NCBI GenBank assembly: GCA_905147135.1
Contig: LR990067.1
Location: 10,974,001 to 11,038,000 of the forward strand
Origin: Blastobasis lacticolella
Taxonomy: Eukaryota; Arthropoda; Insecta; Lepidoptera; Blastobasidae
DNA: 64,000 bases
Direction: 5' to 3'
The position numbers and the translations under genes were made by a program. Positions 54,491 through 64,000 of the stretch are shown here, one piece after another. The notes under the pieces were generated by a model. The model was not told the origin of the DNA. It saw only the letters and a program-made list of their open reading frames with translations, and made no database searches. The number at the start of each line of letters is the position of its first letter. Positions within the stretch are counted from its first letter, which is position 1.

Positions 54491-54839
54491 CGTAGGTGTA
54501 AGGTAGGTGTTGAGTAGGGATTGCACGCGAACGAAGTCGCGCCGGATCCACCACTTATTTATACAACGTAGAGATGCTATAACCTTACTCGAATGTCCTG
54601 AACGCACCCTCAGACTCGAATGTGGCAGTCACTTGTTCGAGTGTTTTGTTTTCGTTCTAAAAACCGTCTGAGACGTGGTCTGCATGAATTTGTAGCGGCG
54701 GGATATTATGGATAACAGATTTCTTGTCCATTACAATTGTTAAGCACGCCCTTAAGTGCTTAGTGTAGCGAATTGGCGACCCACCTGCGTGCCGTCAAAA
54801 CTACTTACAGTAAAATAATTGATGATTGTGAAAAATTTA

Positions 54840-55395
54840 ATATTGTCTAACAAAATCCTGATCGTGGTCAAGGCGGATGCTGCGGCGGCTCTCGCACGCG
54901 AAATGATGATATGATTAATAAGTTGCTTTAAAACAGTTTGAAATGAAACAAGGTTTTTTATGACCCAAAGGTTCGAAAGAACGTTTGGTCACGACGCGAA
55001 GGTTCGAAAGAACGTTCCTCGCTCGTACGATTCAGATGTGGAATGAGCTCCCAGCCAGTGTTTCCTTTGGACTATGACATGGGATCGTTCAAGAGGTATA
55101 TTAGTGGTCTCTTCAGAGGCGGGCATCACATTGGTGACTCCCCTGGTGTTGCTGATGTCCATAGGCGGCGGTGACCACTTTCCATCAGGTGGCCCGCTTG
55201 CCTGTTTGTCTGCCGAATAACATAAAAAAAAATGAAGTACTTGTTTAAAAACAGATTATCAGATTATGATATGGGATTGTTCAAAAGGTAAGTATATTAG
55301 ACGTCGCTTCACAGTCCACAGGCGGCGGTGACCACTTTCCGTTAGGTGGCCCGCTTGCCTGTTTGTCTACCGTTATACATAAAAAAAAAGATTTT
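54840..55395 (+). repeat. Family C scrap, then two family E ends in tandem
   Basis: E copies at 55000-55235 (ATGTGGAATGAGCTCCCAGC) and 55255-55390 (GATATGGGATTGTTCAAAAG), linked by AAGTACTTGTTTAAAAACAG. The same linker is at 60550-60590. Confidence 0.6.
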
Positions 55396-55534
55396 AGATC
55401 AAAATTATTTACAATTCCACGGAAATAAATGAAAACTAGTACAATAAGCATTTTAATTGGGTCTTAAAATACTCGAAGACAAAATAAAAGATTTATCATT
55501 TTGGCGTTCGACAGGGACTGATAAACCATAGCAA

Positions 55535-55605
55535 ACGATCGCAAAGTATGGAAGAATAGGGGGGAGGCCTTTGCCCAGCAGTGGGATGATTCAGGCTGAT
55601 TTAAA
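55535..55605 (+). repeat. RTE-type LINE 3' tail
   Basis: GGGGGAGGCCTTTGCCCAGC, AGTGGGATGATTCAGGCTGA, then AATAAATAAATAAA. Confidence 0.6.
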
Positions 55606-55629
55606 TAAATAAATAAAAATGTAATAAAT

Positions 55630-55800
55630 TAAACTCAACATAGAGTTCTTCAAGAAAGGGGTTAACATGTTTTTACGGGGTCGGCAACGCGTGGGTGATG
55701 CCTCTGGTATTGCAAACGTCCATAGGCTGCGGTGACTACTTACCATCAGGCAGGCCGTAAGCTTATTTGCCGCCTTAGTGGCATAAAAAAAAAAACAAAA
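55630..55800 (+). repeat. LINE 3' end (family D), sense
   Basis: AGAGTTCTTCAAGAAAGGGG, TTTTTACGGGGTCGGCAACG, TTAGTGGCATAAAAAAAAAA. Confidence 0.62.
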
Positions 55801-55906
55801 AAAAAACTCGAACATATAATTTTTTTATAAATTCGACGATAAAGTCCCCGTGGCTGTTGTTGACATGCGGTAATTCCCCAGAACTGGGTATTCGGGCAAG
55901 TATTGC

Positions 55907-56245
55907 TCATCTTGGCGTTAATGTCCCGGTTGTGCTCTCGCGCAAGGGCCCGGGGACCGCTTTGACTATGATCCAGGATTTTGGCAGATCAGGTAATCAC
56001 AGTGGCGCGACTGCCATCTGACCTCCGCAATCCTGTTAACAGGAGAACCTTACCAGATTGGATCATGGTTACACATTACAAACATTCATCTCGTGATCTC
56101 ATCTGACAATGGTTTACCTCGTCGTAAGAGCATCATTTAGTGTTCAACTAAACATAAGTACATAACTCAGAAAATAGTCATTGGTACATGGCGGGACTGG
56201 AGTTCGAACCCGGTACCTCTCGCTTGCGAGTCGGCCCCCGACGCT
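55907..56245 (-). mobile_element. Family C tRNA-like SINE, full length
   Basis: CATCTTGGCGTTAATGTCCC to TCGGCCCCCGACGCTGAC, with GAGTTCGAACCCGGTACCTC. Confidence 0.72.
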
Positions 56246-56352
56246 GACTGTATGTATTACTCAGTTACAAAAGAGAAAACAGCCCCTCTAATGGTAGCAG
56301 TTGCTACGACTCTTGGACTTATGTCGGACTTGGACTTGGAGTCAGAGTTTTT

Positions 56353-56700
56353 TTTTTTTATGTTGTACGACAGGCAAAAGGCAAGCGGGCCACCTGATGG
56401 ATAGTGGTCACCACTGCCTATAGACATTAGCAACACCGAGACTATCGCCAATGCGTTGCCCACCTCTATAACACGTTGCTCTGGCAGCAAAAAGGCAAAT
56501 ATCCCTCCACTGCCAAAGCCACGGTTCCCCAAATTCCCACCCCATAGAGCTCTGGAAACCTTACTCACCGGCAGAAACACAATATATTTAAAAGAGTATT
56601 GTTTAGCTCCTATATTCTGTAAGGTGGAGGTACTTCCCCAGTCGGGCGGCTCCAATTCGAACGGGATACCCCGCTATGCCCTACCTATCTTAAAATAATA
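56353..56700 (-). mobile_element. LINE 3' end (family E), longest copy
   Basis: TTTATGTTGTACGACAGGCA ... CTCACCGGCAGAAACACAAT ... GGGATACCCCGCTATGCCCT. Confidence 0.66.
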
Positions 56701-56759
56701 TATGATAAAATGTATGCGGCGTACTGACAGACAGACGACATTCGTTTTTACTTATTAGT

Positions 56760-57055
56760 TCCGAGCTCAGGAGGCGACGCAGGTAGGCCGGCTGGTGCGT
56801 GCTGGTGCTCGTGCTGGCGGGCTGGCTGGGGCCGGGCACGCTGTGTACATGATTCGCCTAGGCGGTTATGTGCGTGGCGTGTGTCGGTGCCCGGTATCTC
56901 GCCGGTGAGGGCACTCGCTGATCGGTCTGCATGCGTCGCCCCCTACCTTGATGAGCTCGCTTAACTTTCCTTTTGCTTTCCATTAGATTTTGACGTTTGA
57001 AAAGAGATTAATTAACGTAATCCTAATTCAATAAATACTTTTTCATTTTCATTTT
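56760..57055 (+). repeat. GC-rich stretch ending in a retroelement-like tail
   Basis: GGCGGGCTGGCTGGGGCCGG region followed by AGATTAATTAACGTAATCCT and CAATAAATACTTTTTCATTT; the end resembles family L tails. Identity unsure. Confidence 0.35.
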
Positions 57056-57061
57056 CAATGT

Positions 57062-57265
57062 AATGTCATCTTGGCGATGTCCCGATGGGACTCTTGCGCA
57101 GGAGGGCCCGGGGTCCGCCTTGACCGATTTAGCAGATCAGGTAATTACAGTGGAGTGACTGCCATCTGACCTCCGTCATTCTGTTAGCAGGGGAATTCGA
57201 CTAGATTGAATTATGGTTACATAGAGTCGCCTACATGCGCAATTTTCATCAAGTAACTGACACCG
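57062..57265 (-). repeat. Family C SINE, 3' half
   Basis: TCATCTTGGCGATGTCCCGA, CAGATCAGGTAATTACAGTG, GGGGAATTCGACTAGATTGA. Confidence 0.6.
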
Positions 57266-57394
57266 ATCGGCGTCGACATTGTAAATTGCAATTAAATGTT
57301 ATGTGCATATTATAAAGGTACTTCCTAAGTATCACTCTCATCACACATACTCTTGCTGTAGTTTTAGGTGGTTTTTCTTCATTATACTAGACAT

Positions 57395-57605
57395 ACCGAT
57401 ATAATATATCGAGCGCGGTTCGGCTCTACCTGGCATTGTCGAGCACGGTCCGGTCGTGGTTGGCGTGGGGTGGGTTTGCTGCGGCCATAGGGCGGTCAGC
57501 GTGTCACACACAGTGTGTTTCCTTCCTACTTTCCTACACCCCTCCTTTTTGACGATTGAAAGATATATTTAATGTCCTAATCAATAAAGAAATTTAATTT
57601 TTTTT
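57395..57605 (+). repeat. LINE 3' end (family L)
   Basis: ATCGAGCGCGGTTCGGCTCT, GGGCGGTCAGCGTGTCACAC, AATCAATAAAGAAATTTAAT. Confidence 0.6.
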
Positions 57606-57679
57606 TTAATTTTAAATTGAATCAACTTGCTACTTTGACGTGTAACTCTGTTACTAATAAAGAATTTGTATTTGTATCT

Positions 57680-57780
57680 AAAGTCTTCCTTCACCGTGTG
57701 ATCATTGGTTAGTGTTCAACCAAAGTACATAGCTCAGAAAAGAGTCAATGGTAGGTACTGGGGTTTGAACCCGTTCCCTT
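57680..57780 (-). repeat. Family C SINE, head half
   Basis: TTCACCGTGTGATCATTGGT, CTCAGAAAAGAGTCAATGGT, GGGGTTTGAACCCGTTCCC. Confidence 0.55.
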
Positions 57781-58230
57781 TTTTTTACAAACGTACGAAC
57801 GACGAACCTTTACGAACAATTTTAAAGCAAAAACGACTAAACAAGCAAAAGCATTGAAGCAAAAAAGAGCATCCAGACCAGAGCCAGGTAGTTGAGCTCT
57901 TTCACTTGGCGCAAAAAAATACAGGAATCGATGTTGCTCTTTTACTGTGGCCATAAAAAACAGTACTAGACTGCGGTACGTATGAAACATTCATAGATAT
58001 CCGTACAGTATTGATTTTCTTATAGCTAAAGGCCAATGGAGGCTTCCCGACACGCCCAGTGGCGGTGGGCGCGGATGTCGGAAAGGGTGGGAAGTCGGCA
58101 TGTTTGGAGCGCAAAAAATCGAACCGACAACGACCGTAAAACCGTAAAAAACGTACAAGAGTAAATAGGATAGATAGCTTCAAAACAAATATATAATACT
58201 ATATATGTATGTAAAAATAAATAAACATAA

Positions 58231-58486
58231 AAAATAAATATTCGTGGACAAATTCACACAGCGCCATCTAGCCCCAAACTAAGCAAAGCTTGTGCTATGG
58301 GTGCTAGATAACTGATATACTACTTAAATACTTTTTTTTAAAATACATACTTATTATACATAGAACACCCAGACCCGTAACAGAAATTAAAATTCATCAT
58401 TTCAATTTCTGCCCGGCTGGGAATCGAACCCGGGACCTCTTGCGTGGCAGACCGGCATGTTGACCATTGAACCACTCAGGTCGTCA
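58231..58486 (-). mobile_element. Family A tRNA-like SINE, full length
   Basis: AAATAAATATTCGTGGACAA to TTGAACCACTCAGGTCGTCA; B-box GGGTTCGATTCCCA on the minus strand. Confidence 0.76.
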
Positions 58487-58552
58487 AAAACAATAATTCA
58501 ATACAATTATACAGAATTCTATAAAACTATCGAAGTTACAAATCATCAACAC

Positions 58553-58615
58553 CATCTTGACGTTATGTCCAGGTTGTGCCCCCGTGCTGCACGCGAGGGC
58601 CCAGGGTCCCCTTAT
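58553..58615 (-). repeat. Family C SINE, 3' end scrap
   Basis: CATCTTGACGTTATGTCCAG, GCACGCGAGGGCCCAGGGTC. Confidence 0.5.
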
Positions 58616-58664
58616 CAAAAGTAAATTAAATTACAAATAGTAACTTCATTTACTTTTATTTGCA

Positions 58665-58923
58665 AGCCATGTGGTGTCCGGCAGAGTACAATAGCACCAA
58701 CCCCTTACACTCGTGGGTGTCGTACAAGGTGACTAATGTTTTCGAGGCAAACGATCTAGACTCTCCATAGGCTGGAAAACAGGAAGCAGTCTTTTCCATT
58801 CTTTGTATATAACACTGCGATGTCCAGCCCGTCTGCCAAGCGTAGAGGTTATGGCTAAACTAATTTTCCCTTACGTGGGAGAGGCCCTAAGTCTTGCAAA
58901 GGACTGTATGGGATGTGATAATT
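58665..58923 (+). mobile_element. Family B short retroelement
   Basis: GCCATGTGGTGTCCGGCAGA, ATAGCACCAACCCCTTACAC, GAGAGGCCCTAAGTCTTGCA, tail GGATGTGATAATTC (decayed). Confidence 0.68.
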
Positions 58924-59334
58924 CTATGAAAGTTGCGCCAATATTTTAAGACTATGATATGATGTACGGTTAGGAGTTAGTGCTGGTAAAGTTGAGCCTT
59001 AGGCCTTGTAAAGTTAGGGCAAGTACTAGATGTATATTCAGTGGTTGAACAAGTTTAAAAAAACTACGGAAATCTCCGGAATCCAAACCGCCACCTCCAT
59101 TCCTTCCTTCGCAACGGTATCTGACCACGCCCACCCTAAGCCCTGCCCACAAGCAGGGGGGCGTGGTAACTTCCTATTTACCCCCCATGTATCTGTCTAG
59201 ATAACGCTACTTCCGACATCCTCACATAAGATACTGAATAGACTGTGCCACAAACTTCCGTCGACGTTACCGTTTTTCATTGCAAGCTATGGCTGTTCCA
59301 TTAGTTGTTTTATAAAATGGAGCTATTTAGCTAT

Positions 59335-59675
59335 GGAGCGTCGGTGGCGGAGTGGTTAAGGTATCTGGCTAGAAGCGAGAGGTACAGGGTTATAACAATG
59401 ATTCTTAAGTTATGTTCATTAGTTGAATGCTAGCCGATGCTCTTACGGTGAGGGAAAACGTCGTGATAAAAACTGCGCAATCGGGCGACTGAATGTGTGA
59501 CATGATCCAAACTGGTCAGGTTCCCCTGGTAGCAACGTCAAGGGTGTCAGATAATACTCGGTCCACTATAATTATCTGATCTGCCAAATCTTTGATCATG
59601 GTCAAGGCGGACCCCTAACCCTCACGTGCGACACAACCGGGACATTAACGCCAAGATGATTCGAGATGATGAAAT
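59335..59675 (+). mobile_element. Family C tRNA-like SINE, full length
   Basis: GGAGCGTCGGTGGCGGAGTG head with eroded B-box, GATGCTCTTACGGTGAGGGA, GACACAACCGGGACATTAAC, tail GATGATTCGAGATGATGAAATGA. Confidence 0.7.
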
Positions 59676-59679
59676 GAAT

Positions 59680-60400
59680 ATTTAGCTTTATCTCACCTAT
59701 CGATGGCTCATCACACTACCCTACTAGTTCCATAACTACACCACCAACTCCACTATCACTCCCAAACCTCGACGGAGCATCCTCAGAAAACCATTGACTG
59801 TCATCTAATTTCGGAACTTTCAAAACATCTTTGAAAATACCACTTTTTAAATGACGCCAGTTTTTTTTATTACACTGGCCATGGGTCTAATTCTATTTTA
59901 TTTTTTAGGAAGCCAACAAAATATGAAAATATAATAAGATTTTGTTTTTAAACTAACGTATTACACAACAATCATACTAACTAACATGCTAACTCAACAT
60001 GTATAATTCAAAAAATAATATTTTGAACCAACTAAAATCATAAATCAAAACCTCTTTTTTTTCTACTGATGTCGCTTGATGTGACAATACTCATGTTAAA
60101 CGCTGGACAAACGTTACATATATTAAAAAAAAATATAATAAAAATAATATCATATAGTTTTGTATAAACTCATGAAAGTCACTCAATTTTTGTTAAAAGG
60201 TTGGAATGGAGTTACAAAAGATATCAATGTCCGCATGTTTGTGTAATGAGTTATAAGACTTGCCAATCCTATTGAGAGGGGCATTTCTAGCGCCGTGACA
60301 TCTCGAATAGGACATTTTTTTTAGACACATATTATTAACTCCATTAATAATGACATTGAAATGTCTATTGCAACCAAAAATATGTTCTCGACTATTTTCG
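59680..60400. other. No recognised feature
   Basis: AT-rich spacer with poly(T) runs; no supported gene. Confidence 0.35.
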
Positions 60401-60447
60401 ACAGTCGAGTACTTTTAAGACCCAATTAAATGCTTATTGTACTCGTT

Positions 60448-61090
60448 TTCAAGGTGGTGACTCCCCTGGTGTTGCTGATGTCCATAGGCGGCGGTGACCA
60501 CTTTCCATCAGGTGGCCCGCTTGCCTGTTTGTCTGCTAAGTAACATAAAAAAAAATTAAGTACTTATTTAAAAACAGATTATCAGATTATGACATGGGAT
60601 CGTTCAAGAGGTATATTAGATGTCTCTTCAGAGGCGGGCGACGCATTGGTGACTTCCCTGGTGTTGCTGATGTCCATAGGTGGCGGTGACTACTTTCCAC
60701 CTAGTGGTGGCATGCCTGCATAGAGAAAATATTTACTAACGTAATAGAGGAGACACCGCAAGTATTTTCTTTGAACCACGCTTTGCGGTCCATGGACAAC
60801 AGTGGCCGCAGTCAGTTCTGAGACATTGTGCGACGCGGACCAATCTGACATTGGCTTGGATATTAAAAAAAACCGCCCTCTTGTGCATTAAAAACTGTAC
60901 GTACCATTCGAGGGCCAAAAATAAAGAAAATGATAATATTTCATCGGTCATTCTATGACTTAGCAGCCTCCCCCCGCACCTCCCGCACGTGACAGGTTGG
61001 TACAATATTTTTGTTTGTGATGGCTGCTCTATTACGTTAGTAAATATTTTCTCTATGCATGCCTGTTTCTCTGCCGTATAGCATAAAAAA
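60448..61090 (+). mobile_element. Two family E ends in tandem, the second split by a hAT-like MITE
   Basis: E1 60448-60548 (CCTGGTGTTGCTGATGTCCA), linker AAGTACTTATTTAAAAACAG, E2 60585-60718 resuming at 61058-61090 (TTTCTCTGCCGTATAGCATA). Confidence 0.65.
60719..61057. mobile_element. 339-bp hAT-like MITE, perfect TIRs and TSD
   Basis: Terminal inverted repeats of 31 bp (CATAGAGAAAATATTTACTA...) at 60719-60749 and 61027-61057 are identical. The 8-bp duplication CATGCCTG flanks it (60711-60718, 61058-61065). An 8-bp TSD points to the hAT superfamily. An 89-codon antisense frame inside has no transposase motif, so the element is nonautonomous. Confidence 0.88.
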
Positions 61091-61106
61091 AAACCACAAC
61101 CCTGTA

Positions 61107-61240
61107 CCTCTCGCTTACGAGTTCGACCCCTTAACGATTAGGCCCTCGACGCTTTTTCATATAGGAAGTAATATATAAAAAGCCGGCCAAATCCGAGTCG
61201 AACTCGCTTATAAAATGATTCTGTACCATGAAGAATTCTC
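61107..61240. repeat. Family C head scrap and family N fragment
   Basis: ACCTCTCGCTTACGAGTTCG, GATTAGGCCCTCGACGCT; then AAAAAGCCGGCCAAATCCGA and GTCGAACTCGC. Confidence 0.45.
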
Positions 61241-62020
61241 GGGTTAGCAACAAGATTTTGATGCTAGAGCAAAATGTAATTCGTCAAATTCGAAACCCTT
61301 TTAGCAAGTCTGACTCACGTTGACCGGGTTATACTCTAGTGTAAGCACCAAAAATATTGAAAAGTTAGCTACCTTCTAGACTCTTCTTTTTTTTTCCTCT
61401 GTGGTTAGCACCATAATAATACAAAGTTATTATTGCCTCTGAAAACGCTGAAAAAAGCGTGTATATTTTCTTCAAAGATCATAATTTTCAAAATGTTATT
61501 ATTTGTTACACTAACCGTTTAAGATCACTAATTTGAATTTCGGGATAAATTGAAGAAGTGTTAATGCAGGTTATAAAATATCTGTATGTTTAATTTGATC
61601 TATATCCGATTTTATGTGATTGAGTAACAAACATACAATTTTTCACATATTCACTTACTTACCAGGTAAGTGGAACATTCTGTAGAAATTTCAAGCATTT
61701 AGCTGTTACGGTTCTAAAAACACAGGCCAAGCTCCCTTTGGCCATCGGGCATAGAACTCCAAAAAATATATTTCAGTGTGGTAGCTTAATATTATCTGGT
61801 TATACCTACAAAGTGTAATTGTAATCAGATTCGTCGTTTTCAAGAAATTGGAAAATTTGCTTGAATGTAAATTACAGTTTCCATCATTTTCGCCAAACAA
61901 AACGCCTATTTCATAGATTCTTAAAATTTAAATATTTTAGTATTTAGTTTCTTTCCATAAACCACATTCGGTAATTTTTAACCGCCTACGAAAAAACACG
62001 GGTATTATAAGTTTGGCGTG
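61241..62020. other. No recognised feature
   Basis: AT-rich, apparently unique spacer. No gene supported. Confidence 0.35.
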
Positions 62021-62024
62021 TGTA

Positions 62025-62215
62025 TCTAAGGCTCTGTGAATTTGTGGAGGTGTGTGTATGTGTGGCATCGTAGCCGCCGAAAGGATTGTCCGATTTGGAT
62101 GCGGCTTTCTCTATTTATAAGCCAGTTTAATCGACACTGTTCTTAGATTTGTTTCATTAAAATCGGTTTAGTAGTTTAGGAAATATTTGTGTATATGTAA
62201 ACTTGGTCTGCCGAC
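62025..62215 (+). repeat. Family F repeat
   Basis: GTGTGGCATCGTAGCCGCCG, TTCTCTATTTATAAGCCAGT, TCATTAAAATCGGTTTAGTA. Confidence 0.6.
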
Positions 62216-62299
62216 GCGGCTCTGCCGACGTTTGTCTGTCCGTTGGGTCTATCTCCATACAAAATGCAAAGTCATAGGCAAAAGCCCATAAATATTATA

Positions 62300-62505
62300 T
62301 TTACATTTTTTTATGTTATACGGTAGACAAACAGGCAAGCGGGCCACCTGATGGTGCCTGGTCACCGCCGCCTATGGACATCAGCAACGCCAGGGGAGTC
62401 ACCAATGCGTCGCCCGCCTCTGAAGAGGCCTCTAATATAGCACATTCCACATCCGAATCGTACGAGCGAGAAACGTTCTTTCGAACCTTCGCGTCGTGAC
62501 CAACA
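62300..62505 (-). mobile_element. LINE 3' end (family E)
   Basis: TTATACGGTAGACAAACAGG, GCACATTCCACATCCGAATC, AAACGTTCTTTCGAACCTTC; the sense strand reads RMWNVL at the ...WNELP position. Confidence 0.62.
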
Positions 62506-62651
62506 GAGGGTCTACGTAGTGAGGATGAGTACCAAGCCCACGTTACATATCTAAATAGGTTTTAAGATGTACGTGGTTATTCACTACACTATCGTAGGAC
62601 ATATTATCGGGTTTATTTCCACGGTTAGTATTGTTTTTACTTAAATGTTTC

Positions 62652-62756
62652 GACGCAGATGCATGCGTCATGATCACGAGTAGACTGGTCTGTCTGTCCT
62701 TAGAAGACTTCACACAGCGGCACCAGTCTCGTGACCATGACGCATGCAACTGCGTC
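62652..62756. repeat. 105-bp inverted-repeat element with strong hairpins
   Basis: Arms 62652-62689 and 62722-62756 are about 35-38 bp and nearly complementary. Each arm also holds its own small hairpin (GACGCA...TGCGTC). A related single hairpin lies at 5799-5816. It sits in repeat-like sequence ending AATAAATAAAAATC at 62777-62790. Confidence 0.7.
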
Positions 62757-62787
62757 AAAATATCGAGGTAACAACAATAAATAAAAA

Positions 62788-63172
62788 TCATCTTGGCGTT
62801 AATTTCCCGGTCGTGCTCTCGCGCGAGGGCCCGGGGTCCGCCTTGACTATGATCCAGGATTTGGCGGATAAAGTAATAACAGTGGAGCGACTGACATCTG
62901 ACCTCCGTGACCCTGCTACCAGGGGAGCCTGACCAGATTAGATCATGGTTACACATTCAATGTGCAGGTCTCATCGTAATGTTTTCCCACACCGTTAGAG
63001 CATCGGTTAGTGTTCAACTAATTAACATAACTCAGAAAGGAGTCATTGGTACATGGCCGCATTTAATGTTGATGAATAAATTAAATTGAAATTGAAATTG
63101 AAAAGAATTTGAACCCGGTACCTCTGGCTTACGAGTCAGATACCCTGACCGCTTGGCCACCGAGGCTCTCGA
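62788..63172 (-). mobile_element. Family C SINE with a 45-bp insert
   Basis: ATCATCTTGGCGTTAATTTC to GGCCACCGAGGCTC. At about 63062-63106, GATGAATAAATTAAATTGAA and further (ATTGAA) units replace the expected GTGGGATTC segment. Confidence 0.68.
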
Positions 63173-63444
63173 CGTCGAGGTAAAACAATATATTTACGTA
63201 TCTAGATCCTCATTTTAAGCCACAAAAGTGTTCTAGAGAATCAACCCTCTCTCCGAAGACGTATGTTTGGATGACACATTAATGGACTTATACGAGCCCC
63301 TTGGGACCCTGGGACAAGGGGTGACTCAAGCTATGTGGAAAAAAAGAATTAGATGATGCTTTTTTCTCCATAAAGAAGAATCAGTACGAAAATTGGTTGT
63401 AATATGATGAGTTATAGTGAGAGCTATTATAGCCTATTTGTAAA

Positions 63445-63640
63445 AGTTTTATGACATACGATAGGCAAACAGGCAAGCGGGCCACCTGATGGGAAGTAGT
63501 CTATAGACATTAGCAACACCAAGAGTATCGCCAATGCGTTGCCCACCTCTATAACACGTTGCGCTGGCAGCAAAAAGGCAAATGCCACTCCACTGCCAAA
63601 GCCACGGTTCCCCAAATCCCCACCCCGTGGAGTAAAAGTG
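63445..63640 (-). repeat. LINE 3' end (family E)
   Basis: TATGACATACGATAGGCAAA, TAGCAACACCAAGAGTATCG, CCCCAAATCCCCACCCCGTG; a 15-base deletion near 63498. Confidence 0.62.
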
Positions 63641-63849
63641 GTCATCTAATATAGACATAGTACAAAACAGACTTGCTTCCCGCCGAACATCCAATGTATG
63701 GATATATGTACGCTTAGATATTTTAAACAACTGGGGCTGGGGCCATTTTTCACACTTTATTATACACACAATTACAAATTGTTACTAATTATTATGTAAT
63801 TTATTGTTATTCAATGTCAAACGTTAAATATTAATAATAATATGAATAT

Positions 63850-63985
63850 AAATTTGGCAGTGGAGGGGCATTTGTCTTTTTGTTGGCGACACTCTTGGTG
63901 TTGCTAATGTCTATAGGCAGTGGTGACCACTTTCCAACAGGTGGCCCGCTTGCCTGTTTGCCTAATGTATGATAAAAAAAAAAAA
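63850..63985 (+). repeat. LINE 3' end (family E), sense
   Basis: GGCAGTGGAGGGGCATTTGT, CTATAGGCAGTGGTGACCAC, CGCTTGCCTGTTTGCCTAAT, poly(A) at the window end. Confidence 0.6.
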
Positions 63986-64000
63986 TTAGAGAATTAGAAT

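Noticed and set aside
54960..55020. Repeated GGTTCGAAAGAACGTT looked like a heat-shock element array.
   Set aside because: The same words occur in reverse at 62470-62490 as part of the family E LINE end, so they are coding remnants of a repeat.
60736..61005. 89-codon Cys-rich antisense frame.
   Set aside because: It lies inside the hAT-like MITE, begins within the right terminal region, and has no transposase or zinc-finger spacing I can support.
62652..62756. Classical hammerhead ribozyme call.
   Set aside because: The conserved CTGATGA core is not present; only the hairpin plus GAAA is seen, so no ribozyme class is assigned.
1..64000. Search for LTR retrotransposons.
   Set aside because: I saw no paired long direct repeats with TG...CA ends, tRNA primer site or integrase motif.

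Overview
This window is a repeat-packed piece of an arthropod nuclear genome, most likely a moth or butterfly (Lepidoptera). The evidence is intron-exon structure, AT-rich spacers, and many diverged copies of tRNA-derived SINEs, LINE 3' ends with RxWNxLP...VFP motifs, RTE-type tails and Helitron-like ends finishing in CTAGT. I cannot name the species. There are no operons; nearly all short open frames are chance frames inside repeats.

Host signal is sparse. (1) A three-exon gene on the + strand (29196-31817) encodes a 173-residue, four-pass membrane protein. All splice sites and phases fit. I do not recognise the family. (2) At about 16.2-16.6 kb the minus strand has a core promoter layout (X-box-like palindrome, GATGGC motif, TATATAAG, initiator 31 bp downstream) followed by a probable noncoding first exon ending at a strong donor, GCAAG/GTAAGTC. 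Its coding part is not visible here.

The most complete mobile element is a LINE at 32313-35207 with an uninterrupted 939-residue endonuclease plus reverse transcriptase frame and all catalytic motifs. It lies in a nest: an old tRNA-like SINE (family C) is split by a second SINE (family A) and then by the LINE. A 3' fragment of a related LINE lies in the last intron of the host gene, about 0.8 kb upstream.

Interspersed families, named for this report only: A, tRNA-like SINE with an (ATTT)n tail; B, about 260 bp with a (TGATGA)n tail resembling RTE 3' ends; C, tRNA-Ser/Leu-like SINE of about 330 bp; D, E, J, K and L, LINE 3' ends; F, unclassified repeat; G, a 282-bp DNA element; H, LINE C-terminus plus 3' UTR; I, short LINE 3' end; M, Helitron-like 'CGAACGAAGTCGC' repeat; N, short 'GCCGGCCAA' repeat.

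Layout: 1-16 kb, A/B/C/D/F fragments and unique AT-rich DNA; 16-18 kb, minus-strand promoter and a fold-back MITE; 18-28 kb, repeats with several datable nested insertions; 28-32 kb, the four-pass membrane gene; 32-35.3 kb, the nested LINE; 35-48 kb, repeats, an RTE fragment and Helitron-like copies; 48-49 kb, a GC-rich stretch and a TA-flanked MITE; 50-64 kb, repeats with a perfect hAT-like MITE (31-bp TIRs, 8-bp TSD) at 60.7-61.1 kb and a hairpin element at 62.65 kb. Spacers not listed hold no gene I can support.
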